From: Paramecium pentaurelia
Lineage: Eukaryota; Ciliophora; Oligohymenophorea; Peniculida; Parameciidae
Direction of reading: 5' to 3'
Length of the DNA: 64,000 nt
Assembly: GCA_905183005.1 (NCBI GenBank)
Contig: CAJJDO010000051.1
Coordinates: forward strand, 186,001-250,000
In this document: positions 46,215-59,233 of the stretch, piece after piece
Position numbering within the stretch: the stretch's first letter is position 1
Layout of the letters: each line of letters opens with the position of its first letter
Made by a program: the position numbers and the translations under genes
The notes under the pieces: model-generated
What the model was told of the DNA's origin: nothing
The model's input: only the letters and a program-made list of their open reading frames with translations
Databases searched by the model: none

Positions 46215-47978
46215 ATGAATAAATTACTATATTAATTTTAGACTATTGGATTTGCATGTGATAAAGAATACCATAAGGGAATGAAAGAAGTTAAAAGACG
46301 ATTTGAAGAAATTAATCAATTTAAAAGAAAGGCATTAAAGGATTTCAATAATGTTGATAATGTAATAAATTCCATTAGTGATATCATTGAAAAAAGGAAA
46401 AGAGAACCTCTCAGTAAATCTATTGATTGCTCTTCTTTTTCAAATAATAAATAATAAAGATTATAATCATGTCTCAATAAAATGGGTTAAATAGATTATG
46501 ATTAATAACAACTAGATAAGGAATCTGGAATTAGAACTGCTAGTATTTTTTCTGATAGAATTGCTGCCATACTACCATAAAAGGAATTAGTAGATAAAGA
46601 ATTGAACTAAGAATTAGCTATTAATTGTCATTTACATGATACTTCTAAATTCGGATAAATTATGGAATAAGCTTTACTTTTACATTCATTTCATAAAGAT
46701 TGTAGTGAAAAGCTTAATTAAAATTTAAGTTTATTAGATCCAAATAATTTTAAAACTAGAAGGGAAAGGGCTAAGTTTTAATAAAGGAATGAAATGAATT
46801 AAAAGAGTGTGTAAGCTTAAGAATATTATATGAAAAAATTTCAATTAGAACATATGAGATTAAAAGATAAATTAATTGATTCAGATTAAAAAACTCTTAT
46901 TGATCATAAATATTGTTAAGATAGAAATAAGGGATTAAAGAGTGCCAAAAATAGGAAAAGAATTTAATAAGTAACAGAAAAAATTAATACAAATAAAATA
47001 CTTGTTATCTAAAATTTATTTAAATCAGGACATGATTAAAAATCTCAAAAAGCAGATGAAGTACTTAGGTTTTTAGAATTATATTCAAAAGTTGATAGAG
47101 AAAATAATTAAATATTTAGTTAAATTATCAACATAAATGGTTAATTTTCAATGAAAATTGAATCATATTTAAGAAAGATATTCTTTAAATTCTCTAAAAA
47201 AGAATGTGATGATTTAAATGAACTTTACAAGTATATTAATTTATAAGGTTATCTTGAATGTTTTCATTTATCCCATTTAGACATTGAAGATAAGGAATTA
47301 ATTACTGTTTATTAGAATAATGTTAAAATATAGAATTTAGATTAAGATCGAGGATTGAATTTTAATTTTTTCAGAGATTCTCTTATTGATATTGCAAATT
47401 GTATTTCTTTGTTACCAAATAAAGAAGAAAAATTACTTAGGTAATTAATTAATTATAAAAGTAGATTAGTAGAAGAATATCTATTAGAAATTTATGATTA
47501 AGTACTTGATTTAAATGAAATTAGAATACTTACAATTAAATCATATTAAGAATTTAATAATTTATTTTTTCCACTCATACAAAAATTATTTCTATTGTAT
47601 GGTTAATAAATAAAAAATTACAATTTCAATGATTAAAGACTTAATTTAGACAAGATTATATTAGTGTTAATGTAAATTAAAGTGTTTCCACAAAAATTTA
47701 GTAAATAATTTATAAGACATCATTATTGTTATAGTGCTGAATAAGATGAAGGGTTAGATCTGAGTCAATTTTAACATTTCCTTAATTTAATGGCTTTGAG
47801 TCAAAACAAACGTATTTCTATAAGTAGAGAACTCAATAATATCATTCAATATAATTTATATAAATTATAATCAAAATTTGAAGATATAACTGAATACGAA
47901 TAAAAGATATTTAGGAAAATAATGATATTTTATTTTCATAGTGAATTCTTAAATTTATAAAATGTTGAATAAGATTGA
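46215..47978 (+). CDS. Helical protein, same frame as the preceding ORF
   Basis: A 587-codon frame from ATG 46215 to TGA 47976-47978 without introns. Long helical, coiled-coil-rich regions (GMKEVKRRFEEINQFKRKAL; RRERAKFQQRNEMNQK; IQQVTEKINTNKIL) alternate with short hydrophobic helices (LEIYDQVLDLNEIRIL; KLFLLYGQQIK). No domain recognised. It starts four codons after the TGA that closes the previous ORF and in the same frame. If the stop is an error or is read through, the two form one 870-residue protein. Confidence 0.65.
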
Positions 47979-48183
47979 ATTTATTTTAAACATTCTCTTA
48001 AATTAATAAGATATAAATATCAATTAAAATCATTATATCACATTATTAGATAGATCTTCTAACATATTTGATCATATAATGATATTCAAGAATTTTAAAT
48101 ATGTATTTATATAATTCATAAGGAATTTGATTAGAATTCAAAGCAGTTTTAAAATTAATAAATAAAATTATTGAATACCAATC

Positions 48184-48522
48184 ATGGCTACCCTCAATGT
48201 GCATATCAACTTAAATCAATACCAGCTAATCTTACAGTAGGAGAAAGCCAAAAATACTTATTAACTATAAAAAAAAGAGTTTCCTCATGGCCCCATAAAC
48301 TTTTATGAATAAAGGTTCAACTCAGTCAATTTCTCAAATACAAAAATAAATGAGGTGATTGGATGGATCCTCATTATAGCTGTCATCCTCCTAATGCTCG
48401 TGATGGCTATATCTCTTATTCAAGATTCTGTGGTAGGCTTTGCCATACCATTGTTATCAGTTGTTACATTCTTCATAGTATATCTGAATTGGGTGTCTAT
48501 GAAGTTTTTTGTAAACTCATGA
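48184..48522 (+). CDS. Small two-pass membrane protein
   Basis: An intronless 112-codon frame with noticeably more C and G than its surroundings and few TAA/TAG glutamines, suggesting strong expression. A soluble N-terminus (MATLNVHINLNQYQLIL) and a basic patch precede two hydrophobic helices: VIGWILIIAVILLMLVMA and GFAIPLLSVVTFFIVYL. The size and shape recall small subunits of membrane complexes (V-ATPase, oligosaccharyltransferase or translocon), but no family is recognised. Confidence 0.75.
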
Positions 48523-48911
48523 ATTTGAACATTCTATTTTGTATTGATTCAAAAAGCTAACTGTCTATTATATATAATATCAGTGGATAGATGTTAATTA
48601 TTTATTAACATTATTGATTCAAATCAAATCTTGGAAATTCCTTCCTTCCTATAAACCTATAATTAAATATATTATAATAATACTTTAATAATACATGTTA
48701 AATTCTGTTAATCCAATATCTAAAAAATTACTAAGGTTATTTGATATATGCATTAAATATCCAATCAAATGATTTTATTAAAGTATAATTATTCTTAAGT
48801 GAAATGAATATCAAATGGAATATAATATGATTTATTCCATAAATTAATAAAGGTATTTAAATTTCATATGATCATTAGGATTTTTCAATAATAAAATAAA
48901 ATTAAACAAAG
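48523..48911. other. Intergenic
   Basis: AT-rich spacer, no gene seen. Confidence 0.45.
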
Positions 48912-49172
48912 ATGATGGGAGGTTGGGCAGTAGTAGAAGTGGAAGAAAGACACCACTAAGTCTTAGCAGTTGTTCATCATGGTATCAATCAACATTTGGG
49001 ATCCAACCATTAAACCTTCACAATCATTGAAGTACGTCATTAAGTTGTTGCTGGAACAAACTATTAATTCATTGTTCAAACTGAAGATCACAAGAAAATT
49101 TAAGTGAAAGTCTTTGAACCATTACCTCATACAAATTAACCAGCTCATGTGACAGCTGCTGTATATTTGTGA
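48912..49172 (+). CDS. Cystatin (stefin-type cysteine protease inhibitor)
   Basis: An intronless 86-codon frame, GC-richer than its neighbours. It begins MMGGWA, the conserved N-terminal glycine segment that enters the protease active site. The first hairpin is QVVAGTNYQFIV, an exact match to the cystatin Q-x-V-x-G motif. The second-hairpin region is KVFEPLPHTNQ, with the family's Leu-Pro. There is no signal peptide or disulphide Cys, so it is an intracellular type-1 cystatin. It would inhibit papain-like lysosomal cathepsins leaking into or acting in the cytosol. Composition suggests high expression. Confidence 0.93.
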
Positions 49173-49523
49173 TTCCATAAATAAATATATACATTCATTG
49201 ATATTCATATATATTCAATCTTAAGTATTAGTCTTCTCAAAGATTATTTACTAAACTCTTTAAATTTAATTAAAGTCTTCTGAGGCGACAAGAAGTCAAT
49301 TAAATATTAAGATATTCTTAAATGGCTAATAGTGATTTATAAAATTTTATTAAGAATTTTTAATATCTACAATTCATACGACATCTTGTCCATTAAATCA
49401 TTTGTCCACAGATTTTATGACTCTTTTGATTATAATCACTAAATTCATTTATTGTGAATTAAAAACACTGCTGTATCTTTTGGGCGTTTCATTCTCATAT
49501 CATAGTAAAATAATTGCAATAAT
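49173..49523. other. Intergenic
   Basis: AT-rich. Protein-like fragments occur on the minus strand (for example FHQLINELLQLFYYDMRM in one frame) but in conflict with each other, so no gene is called. Confidence 0.35.
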
Positions 49524-50014
49524 TCATTAATCAATTAATGAAATTCGATGAACAATTGCAGCTTCAAAGGAATTACCTACTACTCTAATTATCTTATTAA
49601 AATTAACATTATTAATATACATAATCTAATTGTAACTAAAATTTATTGATTCTGTCATTTAATTATTGATATTTAATATATACATTTTGTTTAAAATCTA
49701 TCACCAAAATGAATTCTCTAAAAAGATTTATCATATTTTATATTAATGAATCTCTTTCTCATTTAAATTTATATTTACTATTGAATATACAATTAGATCT
49801 ATTGTATTTTAATATATCATAGTATAATTCAATATATTATACATTAATTCATATCCATTATTTGCCCATTCCTTATAATATAAATAAATTCCTAATCATC
49901 TGAAAATAAAATCGTTTGCAATTTTGGTGAATCGACTTCTATATCCTCCACTCTTACTTTGTTAAAGAATCCCAACATCCAATAAATAAACATCATAAGT
50001 AATCTTTGATCCAT
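49524..50014 (-). CDS. Possible small or degraded gene
   Basis: Two protein-like minus-strand ORFs lie in line. The first (50014-49829) begins MDQRLLMMFIYWMLGFF and contains LFSDDQEFIYIIRNGQI, which resembles a beta-propeller strand. The second (49734-49524, with a 28-base intron) contains DYIIRVVGNSFEAAIVHR. No splice I can find joins the two in frame. They may be exons of one small gene, a decayed gene, or chance ORFs. No homology recognised. Confidence 0.3.
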
Positions 50015-50634
50015 TATATACTAAAAGTCATTATATACTCTATATTTCTATAAGCATTGATTGATCTAAATTTAGATATTTATAGAGTTATATGAAAACT
50101 GAATATTAATTCTTTATTTTCATTACTTTAAATCACACCTTATACTCACCTATTAGTATAGGATATTTATATTTTGGCAGTATAATTGCTAAACTAACAC
50201 ATCCAATTTAAAAATATTAAGTCTAAAAAAAACTATAATGGTGTATGAAAGTAATATTATGATTTTATTAATGTGATGCAAGCAAGTATAGTTAATATTG
50301 ATAATATATATCTTTATTCATAGATATATTGTAATTTCTCATTTTTTTGTATTTAATCATAAATAGGATTATGATAAGATCATTTATGATTTCTCAAGAA
50401 AATCAATTTAGTGATTATCAATAAAAATAAGTAGCATATCATTTATGAAACTACTTAATATTAATTCAATGTGAATTCAAATAGTTGGAATTGATTGATA
50501 TGGATATTTAATAATTCTTTGTTCTTATAATATTGAATTATAATTTATATTACATAAATTTTATTTATCTGTCCATTTGTATGTTTATTCATATTATGTA
50601 CTCTTGATTTGAATTCATTTTGATTTATTAATAA
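50015..50634. other. Intergenic, about 600 bases
   Basis: AT-rich, nothing recognised on either strand. Confidence 0.4.
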
Positions 50635-51210
50635 ATGAATTCAATTCCTAAATAAATTAAGAATATCCTAAGAGTAGAAATTATACTCATTTCTGTCTTG
50701 ATTATGTTGAACATCACTTTATATTTCTTAAATATAGCTGAGAACAAATTAAAAACTTGTTAATTGTCATTCAATGCTATAGAACGATGTTATAATTTAG
50801 ATCAATAATTGATATACAAACAAAGAATGACTAAGAATTAATGTGATTATTGCACTGTGTTATTATGGTTAATGCCATCTAATATTGTAATGTTATTTAT
50901 GATGACTCTGATAATAATTAATAAAGGTAGATATTACATTAAAAATTTTATGAATAAATTACATTTAGTGGAAATAATCTATTTTGGCTTGTAATTTGTA
51001 TATAATCTTTTTATACTATTCTATATTTTTAAAATGCCAATAAATTAAAATTATAGAACTAAATTATCACCCTTAATAATCTTATTTATTGAATCATTAA
51101 TCAATTGTTTCATTTGTATATTAATAAGAATAGATTAAATCTATACAATTAATTATTTACGTGAAACAAATAAGAAAGAAACCCAAATGTAAATTTAGCT
51201 ATTAGTGTGA
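50635..51210 (+). CDS. Four-pass membrane protein, unrecognised
   Basis: An intronless 191-codon frame that is missed with the standard code. Four hydrophobic segments: EIILISVLIMLNITLYFL, CTVLLWLMPSNIVMLFMM, LQFVYNLFILFYIF and LSPLIILFIESLINCFIC. The first loop has several Cys residues (TCQLSFNAIERCYN; KNQCDYC). The N-terminus is basic (MNSIPKQIKNILR), the C-terminus charged and Gln-rich. The topology resembles tetraspanin-like or TMEM proteins, without a CCG motif. Function unknown. Confidence 0.65.
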
Positions 51211-51345
51211 TAATATATAAAAGTATTAATATATATAAATTACTTTATTAAATATTTACAATATATTAATAATAATTTTGAAAAAGAACAAGAGAATGAA
51301 GAATTGGAAATTCGTTTTTTTATAAGAAAATATTAAATTATATTA

Positions 51346-51928
51346 ATGAAATATTTGTTAATTCCTGCTACAATTTATTTTTTAGTCACAGGATGGTACT
51401 TGTTTATTGAAGCTAAATTACCCTATTATCCTTTTTAGCATCTGCTTGAATTCACTCCAAATGTATAATCAATAAATCTATTAATTAAGCATGCTATTTA
51501 AGCATTATTCACAGTTGCATTAGGCTTATGTATTGTCATTGATAATAAAAAACTACTTATGACTTTCTTATTTATAGGTGTAGCAGATCTCTCATTAATT
51601 GTTAGACACTGTTTTAAATTGGAAATGCAGGAACTTAGTGAAGCATTATAGCAGTATATTAATATCTTTAATATTTCAAAGTGTTGGATATAAGACAATA
51701 ATATTAGGAATGATAATTGAAGCTATGAGAAATCAGATTATTTATGAATAGCCAGAAAAAAAATAAAAGAAGAAGAAGAAAGTGAAGAAGATGGTTGAAG
51801 TAGAAGTAGAAGAAGAAGTTGATGAAGATGAAGATGTAGTACCTGTAACTTAAAAACTTAATCCTAAATAATAAGAAGAAGCTAAAACATCATCTTCAAA
51901 AAAGAAAGAAAAAAAAGACAAGAAATGA
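51346..51928 (+). CDS. Membrane protein with Lys/Glu-rich cytosolic tail
   Basis: One 28-base intron gives 184 codons. The first ~125 residues have three to four hydrophobic segments (MKYLLIPATIYFLVTGWYLF; ALFTVALGLCIVI; LMTFLFIGVADLSLIV; YKTIILGMIIEA). The tail consists of blocks of Lys and Glu (KKKKKVKKMVEVEVEEEVDED) and ends KKKEKKDKK, an ER-retention-like dibasic end. No family recognised. The first ATG in this frame is used; an upstream ATG in another frame runs into TGA after about 18 codons. Confidence 0.68.
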
Positions 51929-51963
51929 TTTATATTAAAATGCAAAAAATGTGTGGATAGATT

Positions 51964-53489
51964 TCATATTTTTGCTTATTTTTGTTTAGTTTAAAAATGA
52001 TTGGATACAGTGAATTCTCTCTTCATTTAATTTAATTATGGAATATCTTCATCACTACTTTCATTTTCATTATGTTTTTTCTTAAATATTTAGAAAACAT
52101 CTTTAGTCATCTAAATTATTTTATCTTTATAATTAATGCAATTTGCTGTTGAATCTACTGATGTTAATCCAACAACATTAACACTAGATCTTCTCAAAAA
52201 AGATTAGGGTCTTAATTTTGAATCTTATATTGAAAATTCAAATAAATCTTTTCTCTCAGATACAGATTCCTATAACTTTTTATTGCTCAAACTTTTATTG
52301 AAAATATCAACATAATCCTTATTCTATATATAGAATTATTTATAAATATTATATTTTTTATTGATACTCTACCATTTCTCTTCATAATTTTAATTTGCTC
52401 TAATTAAAGTAGCATTAATTGATAATGTTTCATTATAATTTCTTTGTAAATCTTCATATTAAATCTTCAATTAATCATACAATATTTTAGAAGCATCATA
52501 ATTATTTTTCAAATATTTATATTCTGTTATCCATTTAGATAATTCTTCTTAATGATTTAAATCTTGAATCTTTTATTATTTCATAGTAATTTATTATAAA
52601 GTATATGCTTATATTTATTGGGCTCTCTTCAAATCTAATTTTGGCATATTGTGCTAAGTGAAAATGGTCTCTCGATATTGATTAATTAATACGTTTATTC
52701 TAGCAAAAGTGAATTCTATCTTCCATTGGTGATGTGCAATCCTTATCTGATTCATCATCATCAATCTAAATCATTTTCTTTTACACTTCAATTAATTAAG
52801 AGATATATTTATCTACATTTTTTACTCCTTAATTTGGTTACATCTTTAATCTACATATTTCATTTGAGAGAGCCTAAAATTTATTATATTTCTGTTTTAC
52901 AAAGTTTAACTAAATTAAATCATATTTTGACTCTTTTAATTTGCTTATTTTCATATGAGATAAAGCCAATTGAACCTTATAACTCTCTATCTCCTATTAT
53001 AATCTCAATGTAGCTTCATTTACATTCACTATCTAAAGAATATATAATATTGATACTTATTTATACTTTATTAAATATCCTTGATTTTGAGGATCATTTT
53101 CATAAAGGTTTAAATTATATTATGATTATTCATAGTATTTTATTTGATCTTACAGTTGTTTAATTCTTTGTTCTGATTCTTAGAGAATGAAATCATTTTC
53201 TTATTGTGTTGCTTAAAGTATTTATTCTAGAATTAGAACCTGAATTTAAATATCATAATACTTTTGATACAGCTTCATTTCTCTCGTTAAGTAATTTTGT
53301 TATTTATTATTTCAAAAGTTCTTATTCTGATTGCATAACACTCAATAGCATTTTCATATCAGTTCGTCCATTAATTAGACTTTAATACTATTAGTTGATG
53401 TTAATTTATTCATCCAATCTTTAACTAAGATTTGAGATTTCCTAACTTAAATAATCTATTTTCAATTTTGAAGAATCACATTGATCCAT
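51964..53489 (-). CDS. Coiled-coil protein
   Basis: Starts at ATG 53489 (MDQCDSSKLKIDYLSQEI). At least two introns (22 and about 34 bases) are needed, and the central splices are not fully settled. Almost the whole protein is heptad-repeat coiled coil, for example NLSQRLDEQINI, LLKQQITKLLNERNEAV and TLRLQQEIESYKVQLAL. The C-terminus (QMTKDVFQIFKKKHNENESS then DEDIPQ) is acidic. Such proteins in ciliates are often cytoskeletal or basal-body components; nothing more specific can be said. The gene stops 36 bases from the end of the convergent membrane-protein gene. Confidence 0.7.
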
Positions 53490-54512
53490 TTTATGATATA
53501 TATATATATATATATTAAATTTAATAATCTAATCATTCCAATAAAAATTGTATTCTTCAATTAAATAATTTAAAAATCATATACTAAGTAACAATCTATT
53601 ATCAGATATTATTTTAATTAGTTTTATATACATTATATATATTATTAATATAACACAATTCATTTAGATTTCTTTAAATAGAATACCCATATATAATTTA
53701 ATTAGATTTATAAAATTAGCCTAAATTTTATTTTTATAATATTAAATTTACTCAATTTATATCAGAGAAGCAACTAAATGTCTAAATCAATGAGAATAAT
53801 AGCATATAGAAATTTTTTATTAGATAAAAGAAAATTCCAATCATTTTTATTTCATTGCAAAAATTTAATCTTAACTTATAATGAAGAAAGAAATTAAATA
53901 TTAATTGTTATTTATAAATTGAATTCAATTCTATCAATTTTTTTCTGTTTAAGTTAAATTAATTGATATATATATACATTAATAGATAATAAAAAACAAT
54001 AAAGATTTATTTAATGAAATAGGATAGTTAAAATTATATTAAAAATAACATTAGAAATATCATATCTTAGGTAATAAAATTTATCATATAATGGATAAAA
54101 GTGAAAAAATTAGATCTAGAGAATTACATAAAATTAATAATGATTATTTGTTTATTAGAATTAAATATCTTAGATAACATAAATTAAAAAAAATTTGATA
54201 AAAAAGTAATTACTATAATCATAGATATTTATATGATAGATTTTAATATTTGAAATCTAAAATATAATTAAGATTAATCTAATCAAATTCATATGTAAAT
54301 TGAAATAATGTATGTTCAAACGATTAGTATTTTATGAATCTATTCAATTATATTCATTAATTATTTATTAGACATTTTCACATATTAAGTTTATTTTAAT
54401 TTTGTTCAAGATTTGAATCAAGAAGAGATTGTTTTTGATTAGTTTTGATATAGAAAGGAGAATTAGGATATGAATATAATATAGTAATTATTATAATATA
54501 TTTGTATATAAA
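53490..54512. other. Intergenic, about 1 kb, with a TA dinucleotide run
   Basis: AT-rich. Begins with about 12 TA units at roughly 53491-53514. A 35-codon ORF (from about 54091, MDKSEKIRSRELHKINND) is within chance expectation. No gene called. Confidence 0.5.
53491..53514. repeat. (TA)n dinucleotide run
   Basis: About twelve TA units directly upstream of the coiled-coil gene's start codon. Could serve as a T/A-rich promoter element or simply be a microsatellite. Confidence 0.85.
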
Positions 54513-57500
54513 ATGTCGTAACTTCTAATGGTGTGGTTAAATGATGAAGTGCAGTTGAGTAAGAAGGTGACATCATTTGAGAAAGATTTTAATAATGGAT
54601 ATCTCTTTGGTGAATTATTGAGTAAGTTCAATTAACAACTGAATTTTGAAGAATTCTCTAATAAGTGATTATTGTTTTCTATATTTAGAGATATAAGAGA
54701 AGCCAAGATGAAGAATTTTACTTTGTTGGAACCAACATTTAAAACTTTGCATATTCCATTCAATTTTCAAATTGCTGATCAAGTAATTAAAGGTAAAAAA
54801 GGAGTTGCTATGTAATTACTTTATCAATTACAGATGGTATTTAGTGTATTCATAATCATAGTAATTGTAAAAAGTAAATGATCCTCATGATGTTATGATG
54901 CATGCAAAAACTGGTAAATATAATGTAATATAACCATTGATGGTTATCAGATAACCAAAAGAATAATTTGATAAAATGGAATAAGAGTTTTTTGTATCTA
55001 AACTTAATGAGAAAAATAAAGCATAGAAGGATGTTAATTTAGATAAACATTTAGGAAAATTTACATCTTTTGCAATTTAATAAGCAGAAAAAGAACGTAG
55101 ATTGAAAATAAAAGAAGAAACAGAGGAAAGAAATCTAAAAGAAGAAATGCGTAAAATTTAGTTGAATAAGTTATAAAGAAATATGGCATTTATGGAGGAT
55201 TGGAATTAAAAAGGAATTGAAAATTGGAAGAAAAATTAATAAATTAGACATAAAAATAAAGTAGCTGATGAAAAATTCAAATCTACAATATAAAAGGTTA
55301 CTGAAGAAAGATTGGTTTAAACATAATAAATGATGAGAAGTGAAATGGAAGATTAAATTGAATAATTTGATAATAGAACTACACAAGAACCAGTTTCTTT
55401 AGGTTTAAGAAATAAAATGATGAGTGAATTTTTGAGAAAGGAGAGAGATAAAAGAAGAAGAAAGATGATTGTAGATTAAGAAAAATAAACAGATGAATTA
55501 TAAAGAAGAGAATATACTGTTTTAGAAAAACTTAAATAATAAAGTAAATAAGAAAAAGAAATTATGTATGAAATATGGAGAGCATATTAATGCAAAGAGG
55601 TTATATTTGAAAATAGATAATTAAGAGATGAAAATTATAGAAATAAATAAGAACTTAATGTTATTAATTAAAAATTCAAAGAAGAAGAAATGTTAAGAGC
55701 ATTATAATAAGAATTTAATGAAGAAATTGAATTACAATAAAAAAGATAATTAGAAATTAATGTTGAATATAAATTAAAAATTAGATAAACTAATTATGAA
55801 AAATGTAAATAATTAGTTGAAATCCTTTTTGAAATTGAAGAATAACTCTATGAACATTTATAAAATAATGATTCTAATGAATTTAATAAATAATTTACAA
55901 GGGAAAATCATCATCTATTTAAATAAGGTATGGAACTAATTCCATATAAAAGATTTAGAACTTATGATCCTATAAAAGAGATGAAAAAATAAGAAAGTCT
56001 TAATTATAAACAAAAGATGTTCCTTGCTAAAATGGAAATGTAAGATTATTTAGATGGAAAAGGTGCTTGGGATATTTATTAAGCTTAAAATAATTATACT
56101 TTAGGAAATCTAGTTAGATATCTCATAGAAAGTTAATTCTAAAATAATACACTTCAAATATAAGAATAAACTGATATTCCTTATGTACCTTTTAGAGGAA
56201 GTTTAATTGGATTCTCATTTAGTGGCAAAAAAACAATAAGTGAATTATTAGCTAAGAAATATGGAATCCAATTATTATCAATTGATGTTATTATCAATGA
56301 ATTATTAGAATATATTAAAAAATATGAATAAGGTGAAGAACATTCATAAATTTGGGATTAATAACAAATTGAATTAGGATAATAAATATCAGATTATCTT
56401 TGTTAAGGATTAGAAATACCTGAAGAACTTTATATCAAAGCAATTGTATAAAAAATTAAAAGATTATTTGATAAATAAGATTTTGAATAAATTTATGAAG
56501 AATATAAAGCAAAATATTAATCATTTAATCCTAGATAAAACAGAACTATAGACGAATTTAATGATGATGGAATAAATTGGGAAGATTTTCATAGAAATAA
56601 TATGATTAATAATAAACCATATTGTAAAGGATGGTTATTAGTTGGATTTCCACATAATTATGATTAAGCAAAATTATTGGAAAAATATTTAACTGGTATT
56701 GAACCTTAAGATGAACTTACTCCATTATAAGCTAGATTATAAGAAGCTGCAAGAGTAGTAAAACCAATTGATTATTAAATTATACCAAGAAAGAAATAAG
56801 AAAGTGGAGTAGGAGTATGTGTATATTTAGAAATGCCATCAAATGAATAATGTTTGAGAAGAGCCATTGGAAGAAGATATGATAATCATAATCATTCATT
56901 ATATCATTTAGATTCAAATACTCCTCCTGTTGATAATGCTCCATTAATTGAAAGAATTAAACCATTATATGAAGTAGACAATTTATAATAACTTATATCA
57001 GATAAAAATGCATATTTTATGACATAGATATAAGGAATTTAAAATTGGTATAGTAATTTTGAATCTGCTGATAATTCAAATAATTAAAGTGCATTTATAA
57101 GTGTAGATGCCTAGAATAATTATGAAAGAGTGTTTTATGATGTTGATAAAATATTTTAAAACTTTCTTTAAATACAAATTAATAAAATACAATAGAAATA
57201 TGATAAATAATAAAATGATATATTGGAATAAGAGGAATTAATAAAATAATAATAAGAATAAGCTGAATTAGATAAAAAATGTTAATTTAAATAGGTTTAA
57301 TTAGATACTATACCATAAAAATAACCAAGTTAATAATTTCTACAATATTTACATTCGTTTTGGAATCAAATAGAAAGTAAATATATTTCTCTCCAAAATA
57401 TTTTCAAAGGATTTAGAGAATAAAGAGAATTTATAACAAATTATTTAATGGATATTTAAAGAAAGTTTATAGATTTAATTAATACTCCAGATGAGAAATT

Positions 57501-58946
57501 TTATCATGTTAGAAATTTCTAAGAATAATACAATTAATTTGTTTAAGAGAATCCAGATTTGTGTGAAGAGGATGTTTGTAAAGAGGAATTGCACTAAAGA
57601 GTAGATGATTTATATGACTAATTAATTGATATAATTGATTAAAAGAAAGATGATTTACAAGTAGAAAAATAATAAATATAAAACTCATAATTCATTGAAA
57701 ATGAAATTGAACTCTTTTTATTATAAGTGAGACAATTATTAGCAATTGAATTAGATAGAGCATAAAATTCAATTTAATTACTCAATGATTACTATGGAAC
57801 CTTAGAAGCAATAGAATTATAAGATATTTAACCTAGTGTTGGAGAATTATAATTATAAGATGGAGATGATCCTAATTTAAGATTAGATAAACTCATTGCT
57901 GATACTTTAAGAATATTTGCTGGAGAAGAAGAAATTATAGAAGATAAAACAAAAAAGGGAGGTAAACAACCTGCCAAAAAGGATGAAAAAAAAGGAAAGA
58001 AAGGAAAAGAAGAAGAAATTGTTAAAAAGGAACTTCAAAATCCAGATGCTATCAATACTATTAATCTAGAAAAATAAATTTTTAAGGATAGAGTAGATGC
58101 TATTAAAAGATATGCCTCTTAATAAATTAGAACATATAGATAGGCTGGTGATTAATTATATCTCAAAATAGATGAATGGATTTATTATACCCATCAAACA
58201 GAAATTAAAGCTTTAGATGCAATCTCTGGATTATTTAGAGGATATATTGAAAGAGTTGAAAGGATTTAAAAGGAACTTCAATTATAATTTGTTGATGTAA
58301 TTATTAGTCATGAAGTCTTAAACTTTTTAACTCCAATACCTCCACCATTGACTGCTAGAGAACCATTATCAAAAGAAAGATATTCGATCTCATAACTCTA
58401 TTATCTGATAGAAGACCTTAGAGCAATTACAAGCACTCACTTACTAATAGATATTAAATAATTAGCCTTACTTTTAGCTAGATCTTCTTATGGAGTCTTA
58501 AAATACTCACCCTCTCAATGGATGTAAGCATTATAAATTCTTGATTAAAATGGGTATTTTTTAAATTATATATTTAGTTATGTTAATGTAAGATAAATTT
58601 GTACATACTTAATTCTTCTTTCATCTCCTACTCCAAAGGAAGATGAACTATAATAATATTCCAGCAAATTGGGTTAATCTTTAGTAAATAAGGATACATT
58701 TGTTAATACTCCAGCTTGGTTTGATGAATACGAGAGGATTTCAGAAGAAGAAAGTATATATAATCATTATCAATCATCTTTTTAGATACTAATTACTTTG
58801 ATCGTGTAATTTACATTAAGGAGTTGCTATTCTTTGTTCATAAAGACGAAAATGAAATGTTAGCTACTAAATAATACATTGATATCCTAAATGTTGAAGG
58901 AGATAGATTTGTAGATTATTTATTGCAAAATATGTAGCATTAATGA
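54513..58946 (+). CDS. SPEF2: SPEF2/KPL2 (Chlamydomonas CPC1), ciliary central-pair protein
   Basis: Component of the C1b projection of the ciliary central pair, needed for beat regulation. Introns of 24, 25 and 32 bases give exactly 1450 codons. The N-terminal calponin-homology-like (CLAMP) domain has LNDEVQLSKKVTSFEKDF, NGYLFGELL and KGVAMQLLYQL. A long coiled coil follows (about 150-520). Then comes an adenylate-kinase-like domain with P-loop GSLIGFSFSGKKTISELL and the distal WLLVGFPHNYDQAKLLEKY. A Lys/Glu-rich region (GGKQPAKKDEKKGKKGKEEE) precedes the helical C-terminal part ending FVDYLLQNMQHQ. Length and order fit the family. Its last 178 bases are duplicated after the N at 59866 by the assembly joint. 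Confidence 0.95.
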
Positions 58947-59233
58947 TATTCTATTATATCATATTACATAAATTTATTTATTATTAATTTATTTTAATTG
59001 CAACTAAAAATGTAAATTTTGAATTATTCTGGAAAATTATCTAATTAAATTAAATAAATCAATATGTTTTATATTTATAGGGATAATATTGAGTAACCAA
59101 AAAAAATTTAAATTATTATAATTACTATTATTATCAAATCATGAATAGTGTTTAAATATTATTCTATCTGATTCTAATATATATATACATTAATTATTGA
59201 AAATATTAAATTATTTTTTAAACATACTTCAAT

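Noticed and set aside
54091..54200. 35-codon ORF (MDKSEKIRSRELHK)
   Set aside because: Short, no splice partner, no homology; left in the intergenic entry.
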